Assembly (NCBI GenBank): GCA_026692885.1
Contig: JAPLNJ010000685.1
Location: 1 to 8,950 of the forward strand
Source of the DNA: Planctomycetota bacterium
GTDB lineage: Bacteria; Planctomycetota; Planctomycetia; Pirellulales; Pirellulaceae
Direction: 5' to 3'
DNA: 8,950 bases
In this document: positions 1 through 6,643 of the stretch, piece by piece
Layout of the letters: each line of letters starts with the position of its first letter
Numbering within the stretch: the first letter of the stretch is position 1
Notes under the pieces: model-generated
What the model was told of the DNA's origin: nothing
Databases searched by the model: none
Seen by the model: the letters and a program-made list of their open reading frames with translations, nothing else
Program-made: the position numbers and the translations under genes

Positions 1-2
1 TT

Positions 3-2885
3 ACCGGCCGCACGGATGCGTTGGGCGGAACGGAAACCTGGGCGTACGACGGACGCGGTAACACGATTGCATACACCGACGCGCGCGGTTACTCGACCGC
101 CTACGCCTACGATTCGCGGAACCGGCTGGTGCAGCGTACGAATCCCCAGGGTGGCGTCCTGGAGTACCAGTACGACCTATTCGGCAACCAAACGGCCTTC
201 ACCGACGAACTGGGCAATATTACTCAGACCACGTACGACGCATTGAATCGCGTGACGGCGGTCCGCGATCCGTTGGGTGGCGAAACCACCCTCGCTTTCA
301 ATGCCGTGGGCAACGTGGTCCGCAGCACGGATGCGATCGGCAGAAACACCCGCTACGACTACGACCTGTTTCAGCAGCTCGTGGCTGTGACCGATCCGGT
401 CGCCAGCGTTACCCGGTTCACGTACGACCTTGTGGGCAATCAAACCTCGGTCACCGACCCACTGGGGAACGTGACTCAATTCTTCTACGACAATCTGGAC
501 CGGGTCACGCAACGCGTGGATCCGTTGGGACAGGCGGCGACATTCACCTACGACGCCGTCAGTAACTTGGTGGCGACGACCGATCGCAACGGGCGGCAAC
601 GGACCTTCACCTACGACCCTCTCGACCGTCTGACCGCCGAAACGTGGCTCGACGGCACCACCTCGGTTCGCAACCTGCAGTACGCCTACGACGCCGTGGG
701 CAATCTACTGTCGGCCAGCGATCCGGACAGCGTCTACGCCTACGGCTACGATGCGCTCGACCGACCGATTTCCGTGGACAACGGCGGCACACCCGGTGCG
801 CCGCAGATGGTCTTGTCGTACGCCTACGATCGAATGGGCAACGTGATCTCGACCAGCGACGACCGGGGCGTCCGAGTGAACTCACAGTACGATCCGCGGA
901 ATCTGTTGGCGAGCCGCACGTGGCAAAGCGGAGGACTCAGCGAGGCCCGCGTCGACTTTGGCTACAGCGTCCGCGGCCAGCAGACGGAGATCCAGCAGTT
1001 TGCTGATATCGCCGGAACGACGGCGGTCGGTCAGACGACGCTGGCCTACGACGCCCTCGGGCGGCTCACGGACCTGACGCACCGCAACGCCGTGGATGCG
1101 GTGTTGGCCGACTACGATTACGCCTTCGATCTGGCCGATCAGTTGGTGCGGCAGGTGATCAACGGCCAGACATCGGACTACACCTACGACCGAGTCGGTC
1201 AATTGATTGGCGCCGAGCATCCGACGCAGGCGGACGAAGCGTACACCTACGATGCCAACGGCAACCGTGTCGGCGCCGGTTACACGGTCGGACCGAACAA
1301 TCAGATTCTGGCCGACGACACCTACGACTACCGTTACGATGCGGAAGGCAATCGGGTCCGCCAGGCCGAACGGGCCACCGGCGCGGTGACCGAGTACACC
1401 TACGACTTCCGTAACCGGCTGACGAGCGTGGTGGAGCGGAACGTCACGGGTGTGGTGATCAAGGATGTGCAGTTCGTTTACGACGTCTTCGATCGGCGGA
1501 TCGTCAAGACGGTAGACATCGACGGCGTGGGATCACAGCCTGCCGAGACGACCCGGTTCGTCTACGACGGCCTGCACGTCTGGGCCGACTTCGATCAAGC
1601 TGGTCAAGTCACTGCCCGCTATTTGTATGGCGACGGCCTCGACCAGATCTTGGCTCGTTATCAGCCGGGTGTTGGTACGGCCTGGTACCTGGCGGATCAT
1701 TTAGGCACGGTTCGGGACATCGTCGATACCGCGGGCGTGGTGATCGATCACATCGATTACGACAGTTTCGGCCAGATCGTCTTGGAGACGAATCCCGCGC
1801 AAGGCGACCGGTTCAAGATCACCGGTCGCGAATGGGACGTAGAGACGGGCCTGTACTACTATCGCGCCCGCTACTTTGATCCGCGTCAGGGCCGCTTCGT
1901 GAGTGCCGATCCATTAGGTTTTGCGGCCGGCGACGTCAACCTCTATCGCTACGTAGGCAACGCTCCGGTAATCTTGCGCGATCCCTTGGGCCTGGAGCCG
2001 ATCGGCTACAGCGTGATATTGCAGCAGGACATGGCGGTTGGCGGGGCTGCGGTTGGCGCCGTGATGGGCTACGTGTGCAGTTATCTCGAAGAGTGGTGTC
2101 AATCCGGGGACGCCACGCGAGCGACGGCGAGCGGAAACCTCGGCATGCTGCAAGGCGCCGCATTAGGCGCGAGTCTGGGCTACGCCGCCGGATCGGCGTC
2201 GGCCCTCTCGAAGCTAGTCGCCACCTCTGCCGGCGGCGCCTTTGGCGGGTTATACTTAGGCACGATCCCGGCGGACCTGAGCGTAGCCGGCATCCGGGTC
2301 GGTTGTCTGGTCGCCGGCATATTAGTCGGCGTCGCCCAACGCCCCGGCGGCCTTCGAGCTTCCCTGCGCCCCGGCGGCCTCCGATCCCTCGGTCGTGGAA
2401 TTTGGGAGTTTCTCGGCGATGAACGTGGTTCGGTGCCGATCGGTGAGGGAAGCAGCCCTCATACACCGGTTCGAATCGAGGGCAATCGGGTTTATGCCTT
2501 AGTTGAGTCAACTGCGGGGACTGGCCCGCGTCGCTGGGTTCGGATGAATCCTTCGACAACGTCACAAAACGCCACGAGGCTTGGAGTTGTACGGAGCAAC
2601 ACCAGTGATTGGCGTTCGTTGCGGAACGTCTGGGATAACTCTGGGGCAGGCGATATACTGAGTCCGGCGAATCGTCAGCGTATTGCGGATGGTATTGTGC
2701 CGGAGGTGGATTCCCATTGGATTCGTTGGTTCCCCGGTGATAGTGGTCTCATCGGCGAGCCAATTCCGATGCATCACATTCAAGGGACGTCTATTTCTGT
2801 GCCGCTTCCCGCTTCAAGGCACTTGGACGCACACATGCCGGGCGGATATCGCTACAACCCGGGCGGCCCGGGCATGTCAGGGTGA
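3..2885 (+). CDS. RHS/YD-repeat polymorphic toxin, 5'-truncated by window edge
   Basis: The frame is open from base 3, so the true start lies upstream; an in-frame TTG at 21 is only the first possible start inside the window. About 22 tyrosine-aspartate (YD) units spaced near 21 residues are visible, such as YDGRGN, YDLFGN, YDALNR and YDAEGN. Known RHS proteins fold these into a beta-barrel cocoon that encloses a toxin, and are exported or delivered to competitors. The RHS core closes with YYRARYFDPRQGRFVSADPLG and ends at DPLGL (1980-1994). Beyond it lie about 296 variable residues. First comes a glycine/alanine-rich hydrophobic stretch (about 2028-2340), possibly membrane-active. Then comes a tip (about 2440-2882) ending in PMHHIQG, SRHLDAHMPGG and NPGGPG. 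The paired histidines followed by His/Asn positions suggest an HNH/Endonuclease VII-type nuclease, by analogy with xHH-signature toxins. The tip has more A+T-rich codons than the core, as expected of swapped toxin ends. The RHS call is firm; the nuclease class is tentative. Confidence 0.95.
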   Translation, partial: TGRTDALGGTETWAYDGRGNTIAYTDARGYSTAYAYDSRNRLVQRTNPQGGVLEYQYDLFGNQTAFTDELGNITQTTYDALNRVTAVRDPLGGETTLAFNAVGNVVRSTDAIGRNTRYDYDLFQQLVAVTDPVASVTRFTYDLVGNQTSVTDPLGNVTQFFYDNLDRVTQRVDPLGQAATFTYDAVSNLVATTDRNGRQRTFTYDPLDRLTAETWLDGTTSVRNLQYAYDAVGNLLSASDPDSVYAYGYDALDRPISVDNGGTPGAPQMVLSYAYDRMGNVISTSDDRGVRVNSQYDPRNLLASRTWQSGGLSEARVDFGYSVRGQQTEIQQFADIAGTTAVGQTTLAYDALGRLTDLTHRNAVDAVLADYDYAFDLADQLVRQVINGQTSDYTYDRVGQLIGAEHPTQADEAYTYDANGNRVGAGYTVGPNNQILADDTYDYRYDAEGNRVRQAERATGAVTEYTYDFRNRLTSVVERNVTGVVIKDVQFVYDVFDRRIVKTVDIDGVGSQPAETTRFVYDGLHVWADFDQAGQVTARYLYGDGLDQILARYQPGVGTAWYLADHLGTVRDIVDTAGVVIDHIDYDSFGQIVLETNPAQGDRFKITGREWDVETGLYYYRARYFDPRQGRFVSADPLGFAAGDVNLYRYVGNAPVILRDPLGLEPIGYSVILQQDMAVGGAAVGAVMGYVCSYLEEWCQSGDATRATASGNLGMLQGAALGASLGYAAGSASALSKLVATSAGGAFGGLYLGTIPADLSVAGIRVGCLVAGILVGVAQRPGGLRASLRPGGLRSLGRGIWEFLGDERGSVPIGEGSSPHTPVRIEGNRVYALVESTAGTGPRRWVRMNPSTTSQNATRLGVVRSNTSDWRSLRNVWDNSGAGDILSPANRQRIADGIVPEVDSHWIRWFPGDSGLIGEPIPMHHIQGTSISVPLPASRHLDAHMPGGYRYNPGGPGMSG
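2879..2882 (+). promoter_or_regulatory. Ribosome binding site of the putative immunity gene
   Basis: AGGG lies 8 bases before the ATG at 2891, inside the 3' end of the toxin gene. It favours that ATG over the GTG at 2882, which overlaps the toxin stop codon as GTGA. Either start implies translational coupling to the toxin. Confidence 0.5.
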
Positions 2886-2890
2886 CGACA

Positions 2891-3358
2891 ATGGAAAGAC
2901 ATATAAGCCCAGAACATCCAAAATGTTCCCTGTACTTCTTCATCTACGGGCCGTTACGGCACGAGGTCGCGGAAGCGTTCGAGCGACTGTTGGGCTCGAT
3001 TGCCGAGCGACGTCGATGGGTCGTTGATGCCCCGCAACTCATCGATCGCATAGATGAGTATCCGGGGCGAGCGCCGGAAGAACAGGTCATCCACACTTTT
3101 GGCGGCGTCCTGCAAATGTACAGTGCGTTGCCTCCGTGGGGTCAGCGATTGCCGAAGGAGCTGGACGGACTCCACTATGAGGAAGTTGCGTTGATCGTCG
3201 AGGAGTTGTGCGGTCTGTCAAGGGAGTGGGATTGCCAGTTCGTGCTGAAACTCGATGACGCTCATGTGGGATTCATCAGGAGCGGGATTCCCGATCGTTC
3301 CATTCAACTTGGGCTGCTTGAGGAGTGGCGCGCGGCGCTCGATTTGCGAAACGGATAG
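2891..3358 (+). CDS. Putative immunity protein to the adjacent RHS toxin
   Basis: This small soluble protein of 155 residues has no signal peptide or membrane segment. It is rich in acidic residues and helices, and includes an IDEYPGRAPEE stretch and a C-terminal EEWRAALDLRNG helix. I do not recognise a family. Its role is inferred from position: in polymorphic toxin loci the gene directly after the variable toxin tip usually encodes the protein that binds and neutralises that tip. It starts 5 bases after the toxin stop from the ATG at 2891, or overlaps it by 4 bases (GTGA) if the GTG at 2882 is used, which would make 158 residues. I prefer the ATG because AGGG is well spaced from it. The two genes almost certainly share one transcript. 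The coding call is good; the immunity role is an inference from context. Confidence 0.7.
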   Translation: MERHISPEHPKCSLYFFIYGPLRHEVAEAFERLLGSIAERRRWVVDAPQLIDRIDEYPGRAPEEQVIHTFGGVLQMYSALPPWGQRLPKELDGLHYEEVALIVEELCGLSREWDCQFVLKLDDAHVGFIRSGIPDRSIQLGLLEEWRAALDLRNG

Positions 3359-3370
3359 ACAGGAGTGGTT

Positions 3371-3388
3371 CTGCTTACTCGCAAGCAG
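3371..3388 (+). terminator. Short hairpin after the toxin-immunity pair
   Basis: CTGCTT, six loop bases, then AAGCAG form a 6-bp stem 13 bases after the immunity stop codon. There is no T-run behind it, so it is at best a weak terminator or an RNA-stabilising hairpin. Confidence 0.25.
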
Positions 3389-3455
3389 TGAAACCGCCGA
3401 CGGACGTTAGCTTTGCCGTGACGCGTTCCTTGGATTGATGCACCGTTCACCGCAC

Positions 3456-3471
3456 GGCCAACAAGTTGGCC
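3456..3471. repeat. Palindrome GGCCAAC-AA-GTTGGCC
   Basis: Two 7-bp arms are separated by two bases, which makes a near-perfect palindrome in the intergenic stretch before the transposase. It could be a protein-binding site or part of the REP-like cluster that follows; nothing else points to a function. Confidence 0.5.
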
Positions 3472-3526
3472 CACGCGGTTGCCGTCGGTGAAACGTATCG
3501 GCTCAGCGGAGCCCGATGGCATTCCA

Positions 3527-3754
3527 GTCCCAACGGGACGACCCTATGCCAGCCAAGGCCAACGGCCTGGGGGGGGGAGCCAACAAGCCTCGACATTCAG
3601 GCCCGAAGGGCCGGCACTAAATTGGTGGCCGCGAATCGCTTGAACGACCCTTGCGAACGCGAATTAGGTCCGCCCCGTTGGGGCTTCGTGTGCTGCGGCG
3701 TGACCGTCACCCAGGCCGATGGCCTGGGCTGGCATAGGGATGCCACGTTGTGGC
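3527..3754. repeat. Mirrored cluster of REP-like hairpins with 3-base loops
   Basis: Six small hairpins with trinucleotide loops are packed into 228 bp: 3527-3539 (loop AAC), 3553-3571 (AAC), 3600-3612 (GAA), 3672-3684 (GTT), 3710-3728 (GAT) and 3742-3754 (GTT). The outer parts are inverted copies of each other: 3542-3571 matches the reverse complement of 3710-3739 at 28 of 30 bases. The outermost pair differs in stem sequence at two positions, and both changes are compensated on the opposite arm, so pairing has been kept. Such palindromes next to a Y1 transposase resemble REP/BIME elements mobilised by HUH transposases. An open frame crosses the region but looks fortuitous. Confidence 0.7.
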
Positions 3755-3885
3755 GAAAGAAATCAAAGACCAGGAACGAATCACACACGGTCACCAAGAA
3801 AACGTCTTTGCAAATTCTGGCGGCTGAAAATAGGGACGGAAAAGCTATCGGAGCGTCTGGTGGCGAATCAATGAATTGTTCGGAA

Positions 3886-3903
3886 GAAAGGGAGGGTGGA
3901 AGA
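3886..3903 (+). promoter_or_regulatory. Purine-rich ribosome binding region of the transposase
   Basis: A GA-rich run with GGAGG at 3891-3895 and GGTGG at 3895-3899 stands 10 and 6 bases before the ATG at 3906. It decides that start over the in-frame ATG at 3876. Confidence 0.6.
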
Positions 3904-3905
3904 CC

Positions 3906-4364
3906 ATGTCACAATCGCTCGCAAGAGTCCTCGTCCATATCGTGTACAGCACAAAAGGGCGTCGTCCTTGGCTGACAGACGAAGGGATTCGCCAGCAGCT
4001 CTACGCCTACAAAGCAACGATTCTCCGGGACAATGTCGATTCTCCCGCGTTGATCATCGGCGGGGACGCAGAACACATTCATGCCCTGTGTCTGTTGTCT
4101 CGCAAGTTCGCCATCAAGGACGTCATCGAAGAAGCCAAAACGGAGACGACCAAATGGCTCAAGAAGCAGGGACGCCATTACGCGGATTTTCATTGGCAAT
4201 TGGGATATGGTATCTTCTCCGTGAGCGAATCGAACGTGGAGCAGGTGAGAACATACATTGCCAATCAGGCGGAACATCACAAGAAGATGTCGTTTCAGGA
4301 CGAATTCCGAGCCATTTGCCGAAAACACGGAATTGTCCTTGATGAAAGGTATGCGTGGGATTGA
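3906..4364 (+). CDS. IS200/IS605-type Y1 (HUH) transposase, TnpA-like
   Basis: This is a 152-residue single-domain protein of the usual length for TnpA. TnpA cuts and rejoins single-stranded DNA at hairpin ends through a tyrosine-DNA link. The HUH metal-binding motif is H57-I-H59 (in EHIHALCLLSR). The likely nucleophile is Y117 (in VEQVRTYIANQAEHH). The family block FHWQLGYGIFSVS precedes it, and the N-terminus MSQSLARVLVHIVYSTKGR is typical. All active residues are present and the frame is intact. The start at 3906 is chosen because the family begins with this motif and a purine-rich site precedes it. No TnpB or IscB partner is visible. The hairpin cluster 150 bp upstream may hold its substrate sites. 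The stop codon coincides with the start of repeat copy A. Family assignment is confident; whether it still transposes or acts only on REP-like palindromes cannot be told. Confidence 0.95.
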   Translation: MSQSLARVLVHIVYSTKGRRPWLTDEGIRQQLYAYKATILRDNVDSPALIIGGDAEHIHALCLLSRKFAIKDVIEEAKTETTKWLKKQGRHYADFHWQLGYGIFSVSESNVEQVRTYIANQAEHHKKMSFQDEFRAICRKHGIVLDERYAWD

Positions 4365-4749
4365 GCGTTTGGTGAAGCCTCTTGGTGACACCCATCAATT
4401 GAGACTCCCCGCATGTCTGGTAACGCGGCAGGGAGACGGTCAGGTAAGTATTGGACTCGACGGCGTGTGACGGGAGAGGAAAATAGGTCGGCAGGGAATG
4501 GCAACCGCTGCACGCGACATCTCGGGGTTGCGGCCAGGTACGCCCCAACCCGCGGCAGGCAGCCAAGCAGGAGGAACGCAGGAAGATGGGCAGCGGCGGG
4601 GAGCGGGCCGGCGTCAGGCAAAGGCGGTGCGGCTGTGGGACAGCCCATGCAACCCGGTGACATTGAAGTTGCGCAGCGTCTCCGCCGAGCTTACTCGGTG
4701 GGACGACGATTCTGCACTACGTCGGGGAAACCCCGGAAAACCCGCCCCC
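4363..4749. repeat. Long direct repeat, copy A (partner of 8181-8602)
   Basis: This 387-bp segment runs from GAGCGTTTGGTGA, overlapping the transposase stop codon, to a CCCGCCCCC end. It aligns with copy B at roughly 85-90% identity by eye. Copy A has 13 extra bases near its start (a small tandem duplication of TTGGTGA) and lacks a 48-base block found in B. Changes between copies fall in all codon positions of every open frame: in the minus-strand frame about 20 of 80 residues change for about 30 base changes. I therefore treat the open frames here as non-coding. Near its end it carries a short hairpin, CCGAGC-TTAC-TCGG. Function unknown. Confidence 0.85.
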
Positions 4750-4750
4750 A

Positions 4751-4795
4751 ACGAGCTCGTAGGATGGACTTCCCAGTCCGTCGCGGAAAACGGAC
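4751..4795. repeat. Small palindromes after repeat copy A
   Basis: ACGAGCTCGT (4751-4760) is a perfect palindrome. GGACT-TCCC-AGTCC (4766-4779) and GTCCGT...ACGGAC (4776-4781 with 4790-4795) can form alternative short stems. They look like dispersed palindromic DNA; no gene is visible here. Confidence 0.4.
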
Positions 4796-4805
4796 CGGTT
4801 GGACT

Positions 4806-4869
4806 GTGAGCGGCAAGGCGCTAGCCGCCGGTGGCGTTCGGAACCGGCGGCTAGCGCCTTGCCGCTCAC
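4806..4869. repeat. Perfect 27-bp inverted repeat with 10-base loop
   Basis: Arms 4806-4832 and 4843-4869 are exact reverse complements, including GTGAGCGGCAAGGCG on the left and its mirror on the right. The stem is GC-rich and could form a very stable RNA or cruciform hairpin. It lacks a following T-run and sits far from any stop codon, so a mobile or REP-like palindrome is more likely than a terminator. Confidence 0.85.
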
Positions 4870-4909
4870 TCAGCGCGCCCCCAACGCGGAGCGAAAACCT
4901 GTGGATCGG

Positions 4910-4930
4910 GATCAGGACGTTGTCTTGATC
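4910..4930. repeat. Short hairpin GATCAGGAC / GTCTTGATC
   Basis: Nine-base arms with one G-T wobble are separated by three bases, again the three-base-loop form seen upstream. It lies in non-coding DNA. Confidence 0.5.
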
Positions 4931-5014
4931 TGTCATGTGCCCTTTCGGGGCAAGCAGCGAAACAGGCTCTCGCCCGTGCCAATTTCCCATGTCAACCCCA
5001 ACTTTGCCTCGCCC

Positions 5015-5068
5015 TACCCCCAACCCGAGTCAGGCAGTCGAGCAGGAGGAACGTCGGAAGACGGGCAG
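5015..5068. repeat. Third, partial copy of the A/B repeat (copy C)
   Basis: A 54-base stretch around CAGGCAGTCGAGCAGGAGG matches the middle of copies A and B in the same direction, at roughly 80% by eye with one single-base gap. No similarity is seen beyond its ends, so it is a fragment. Confidence 0.6.
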
Positions 5069-5156
5069 AGCCAGCCCAACTGCCCACGCAGCGTTCGACG
5101 AGCGAGATGCGGGCACCGCGCTGGCTGTAGTCCAAGAGCAGCTCGCGGTCCGCCAG
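5061..5156 (-). pseudogene. Possible remnant of an ECF sigma-factor N-terminus
   Basis: Read on the minus strand, 5156-5061 encodes LADRELLLDYSQRG followed by LVERCVG and a final SAR. This resembles the opening of ECF sigma factors (DxELLxxYxxxGdxxAFxxLVxRyvxLVyxsA) with a few residues missing. No region 2 or region 4 follows, and the reading runs into repeat copy C. The match is short and from memory, so this is a weak call. The rest of 5069-5377 shows no gene that I can support. Confidence 0.25.
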
Positions 5157-5377
5157 TCCCGCCTGTTGGCCCCGTCGATGAAGTTTCGACAAACAGTGCT
5201 GACTTCCATAACGCCCCTTAAAGGGTTGGCCATGCAAGAGTGCCATAGCAGGGACGCCATCGACTCCCCCCTCCAGGTCGGGCGAGGCGAACGACAGCCG
5301 TCACCCGGCCGCCGCCAAATGACCTTTCATATTTCACACGCCAGATCGGCTGCTCGAATGCGTGGCCTTGTTCGCCG

Positions 5378-6619
5378 TTAGTCTACGGTGACGCTAGCCA
5401 ACCTCCAAAATACTGCGTCAGAGAGAATACGAATTCCGTAGGTCCTCGCCTTTTTCGCTTTGCCGGACTGCGTGTCTGGATCGGCAACCACCAGAATATC
5501 GAGCTTTTTCGTGACGCCGGTAGCAACGGTCAGCCCCGCCTGCGCTGCAAGTTTCTCGGCAAGCTCTCTCGTTATGGGCTGCCCGCCAATCGTCGATTGA
5601 AGTTCGCCGGTGAAGCACACCCGCTGCCCGTGAAGCTCGCTTGTATCTTGATGCGAGACGGACGCACGGTGTGTGGTCGCCAATTGGGCAGCGGCCGATT
5701 CGAGTACGGTGTCCAGCATCGAATCATCTTGCCCCAGCAGTCTTGTAACGAGGTGTAGATCACGGCGCTCTGACTCCGTGACAACACCATCGGCCAGCGC
5801 GGTTAGGGCAAGATTCTGAACGTACTGAGTATGGGCCGCCGACAATTGCGATGGCGACAATTGCCAATTCAACGCTGCATCAACAAGTGCATCTTCTTCA
5901 CTCTCGTCAATAGTCCGATCTTCGAGCACGCGATCCAGGAGCGTTAAGTACGCCAGGACGTTTGGCGTCTCCGCCTCAACGTCGTGATGAATCTGGCTTG
6001 CGATGCGCTGAAGAAAACGCGGCGGTTGCTCGCGTGCCTCGCGCGCGTGTTCACGTCGATAACACGGCGTTTTCAATGCGGGAACCAACGGCCATTGCAC
6101 ATTTCCGAGGCGAAAAGTATCCAGCAACGACGGATCATCGGAGCAAAGGAATGCGACAATGCTCGCAGTTGCGCGGGCGTCCGACAGGGCGCGATGAGGC
6201 ATTCCAGGGAAGCATATCCCCAATTCGTCGCAGCACGCCAGAAGATTGTTTCGCCCAAACAACTGGCAAGTGCAAAGCAGGGGGATTGTCGGTATTGAGA
6301 CGCCAAGTCGTTCGAATTCTTTGACCAAGAAATTCTTGTCGAAGCTAACGTTGTGTCCGGCCAACGCGCTGGCAGAGGCCAGGAGTTCCAGGACATCGCC
6401 CGCAACATCGGCAAAGGTGGGCGCCCGCAACACGTCTGCGGCGCAGATTTGGTGAATCGACGACGGACCGATGTCGCGATTTGGATTGACGAGCGTTTCG
6501 TATTCGGTCTCGATCATTCCATCCGGCGACATGACCACAATTGCAATTTCGACCACTCGGTCGTGTCGCCATGGTGAGAGCCCCGTGGTCTCGACGTCGA
6601 TGACAGCAATGTGATCCAT
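5378..6619 (-). CDS. DEDDh 3'-5' exonuclease with TerB-like middle and BRCT domain
   Basis: This 413-residue cytosolic protein has three parts. Residues 1-160 are a DnaQ/PolIII-epsilon-type exonuclease: Exo I D8-V-E10-T-T-G, Exo II in GHNVSFD with D94, and Exo III as H142-x4-D147 (HRALSD). All five DEDDh residues are present, so it should remove nucleotides from 3' ends of DNA or RNA with two metal ions. Residues about 219-297 are helical with ADGVVTESER, resembling a TerB-like domain (tentative). Residues about 328-409 form a BRCT domain (GQRVCFTGEL, GVTKKLDILVVAD, KARTYGIRILS, F..RL). BRCT domains, as in bacterial DNA ligase, bind DNA ends or phosphoproteins. The ATG at 6619 follows a modest AGGGA. 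It starts 24 bases after the upstream gene's stop, so co-transcription is likely. A proofreading subunit would normally lack the BRCT; a repair or defence role is inferred. Confidence 0.9.
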   Translation of the reverse strand: MDHIAVIDVETTGLSPWRHDRVVEIAIVVMSPDGMIETEYETLVNPNRDIGPSSIHQICAADVLRAPTFADVAGDVLELLASASALAGHNVSFDKNFLVKEFERLGVSIPTIPLLCTCQLFGRNNLLACCDELGICFPGMPHRALSDARATASIVAFLCSDDPSLLDTFRLGNVQWPLVPALKTPCYRREHAREAREQPPRFLQRIASQIHHDVEAETPNVLAYLTLLDRVLEDRTIDESEEDALVDAALNWQLSPSQLSAAHTQYVQNLALTALADGVVTESERRDLHLVTRLLGQDDSMLDTVLESAAAQLATTHRASVSHQDTSELHGQRVCFTGELQSTIGGQPITRELAEKLAAQAGLTVATGVTKKLDILVVADPDTQSGKAKKARTYGIRILSDAVFWRLASVTVD

Positions 6620-6643
6620 GTACGTTGTCCCTGTTCTTCCGCG

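Noticed and set aside
3527..3754. CRISPR array
   Set aside because: The hairpins are not regularly spaced direct repeats with unique spacers; they are mirrored and of unequal sequence.
3466..3975. 169-residue plus-strand open frame before the transposase
   Set aside because: It runs through the hairpin cluster and overlaps the transposase start in another frame. Its composition reflects palindromes, and no domain is visible.
4295..4663. Minus-strand frame in repeat copy A with a counterpart in copy B (LPxFLLLGCL)
   Set aside because: About 20 of 80 residues differ for about 30 base changes, close to what neutral change would give. Other frames are equally open, and its end overlaps the transposase gene.
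4363..4749. Group II intron or its remnant as the identity of repeats A and B
   Set aside because: I saw no GUGCG-type 5' end, no domain V hairpin and no reverse transcriptase fragment.
5287..5380. Second attC-like site after the exonuclease (TAAC at the stop and GTTCGCC further on)
   Set aside because: GGCGAAC and GTTCGCC pair, but the arms then need a 15-base one-sided gap, unlike any attC fold.
4413..5381. Overlapping plus-strand open frames between the transposase and the exonuclease
   Set aside because: They are Arg/Pro/Gly-rich frames over repeats and hairpins, without family motifs. The differences from copy B fall in all codon positions.
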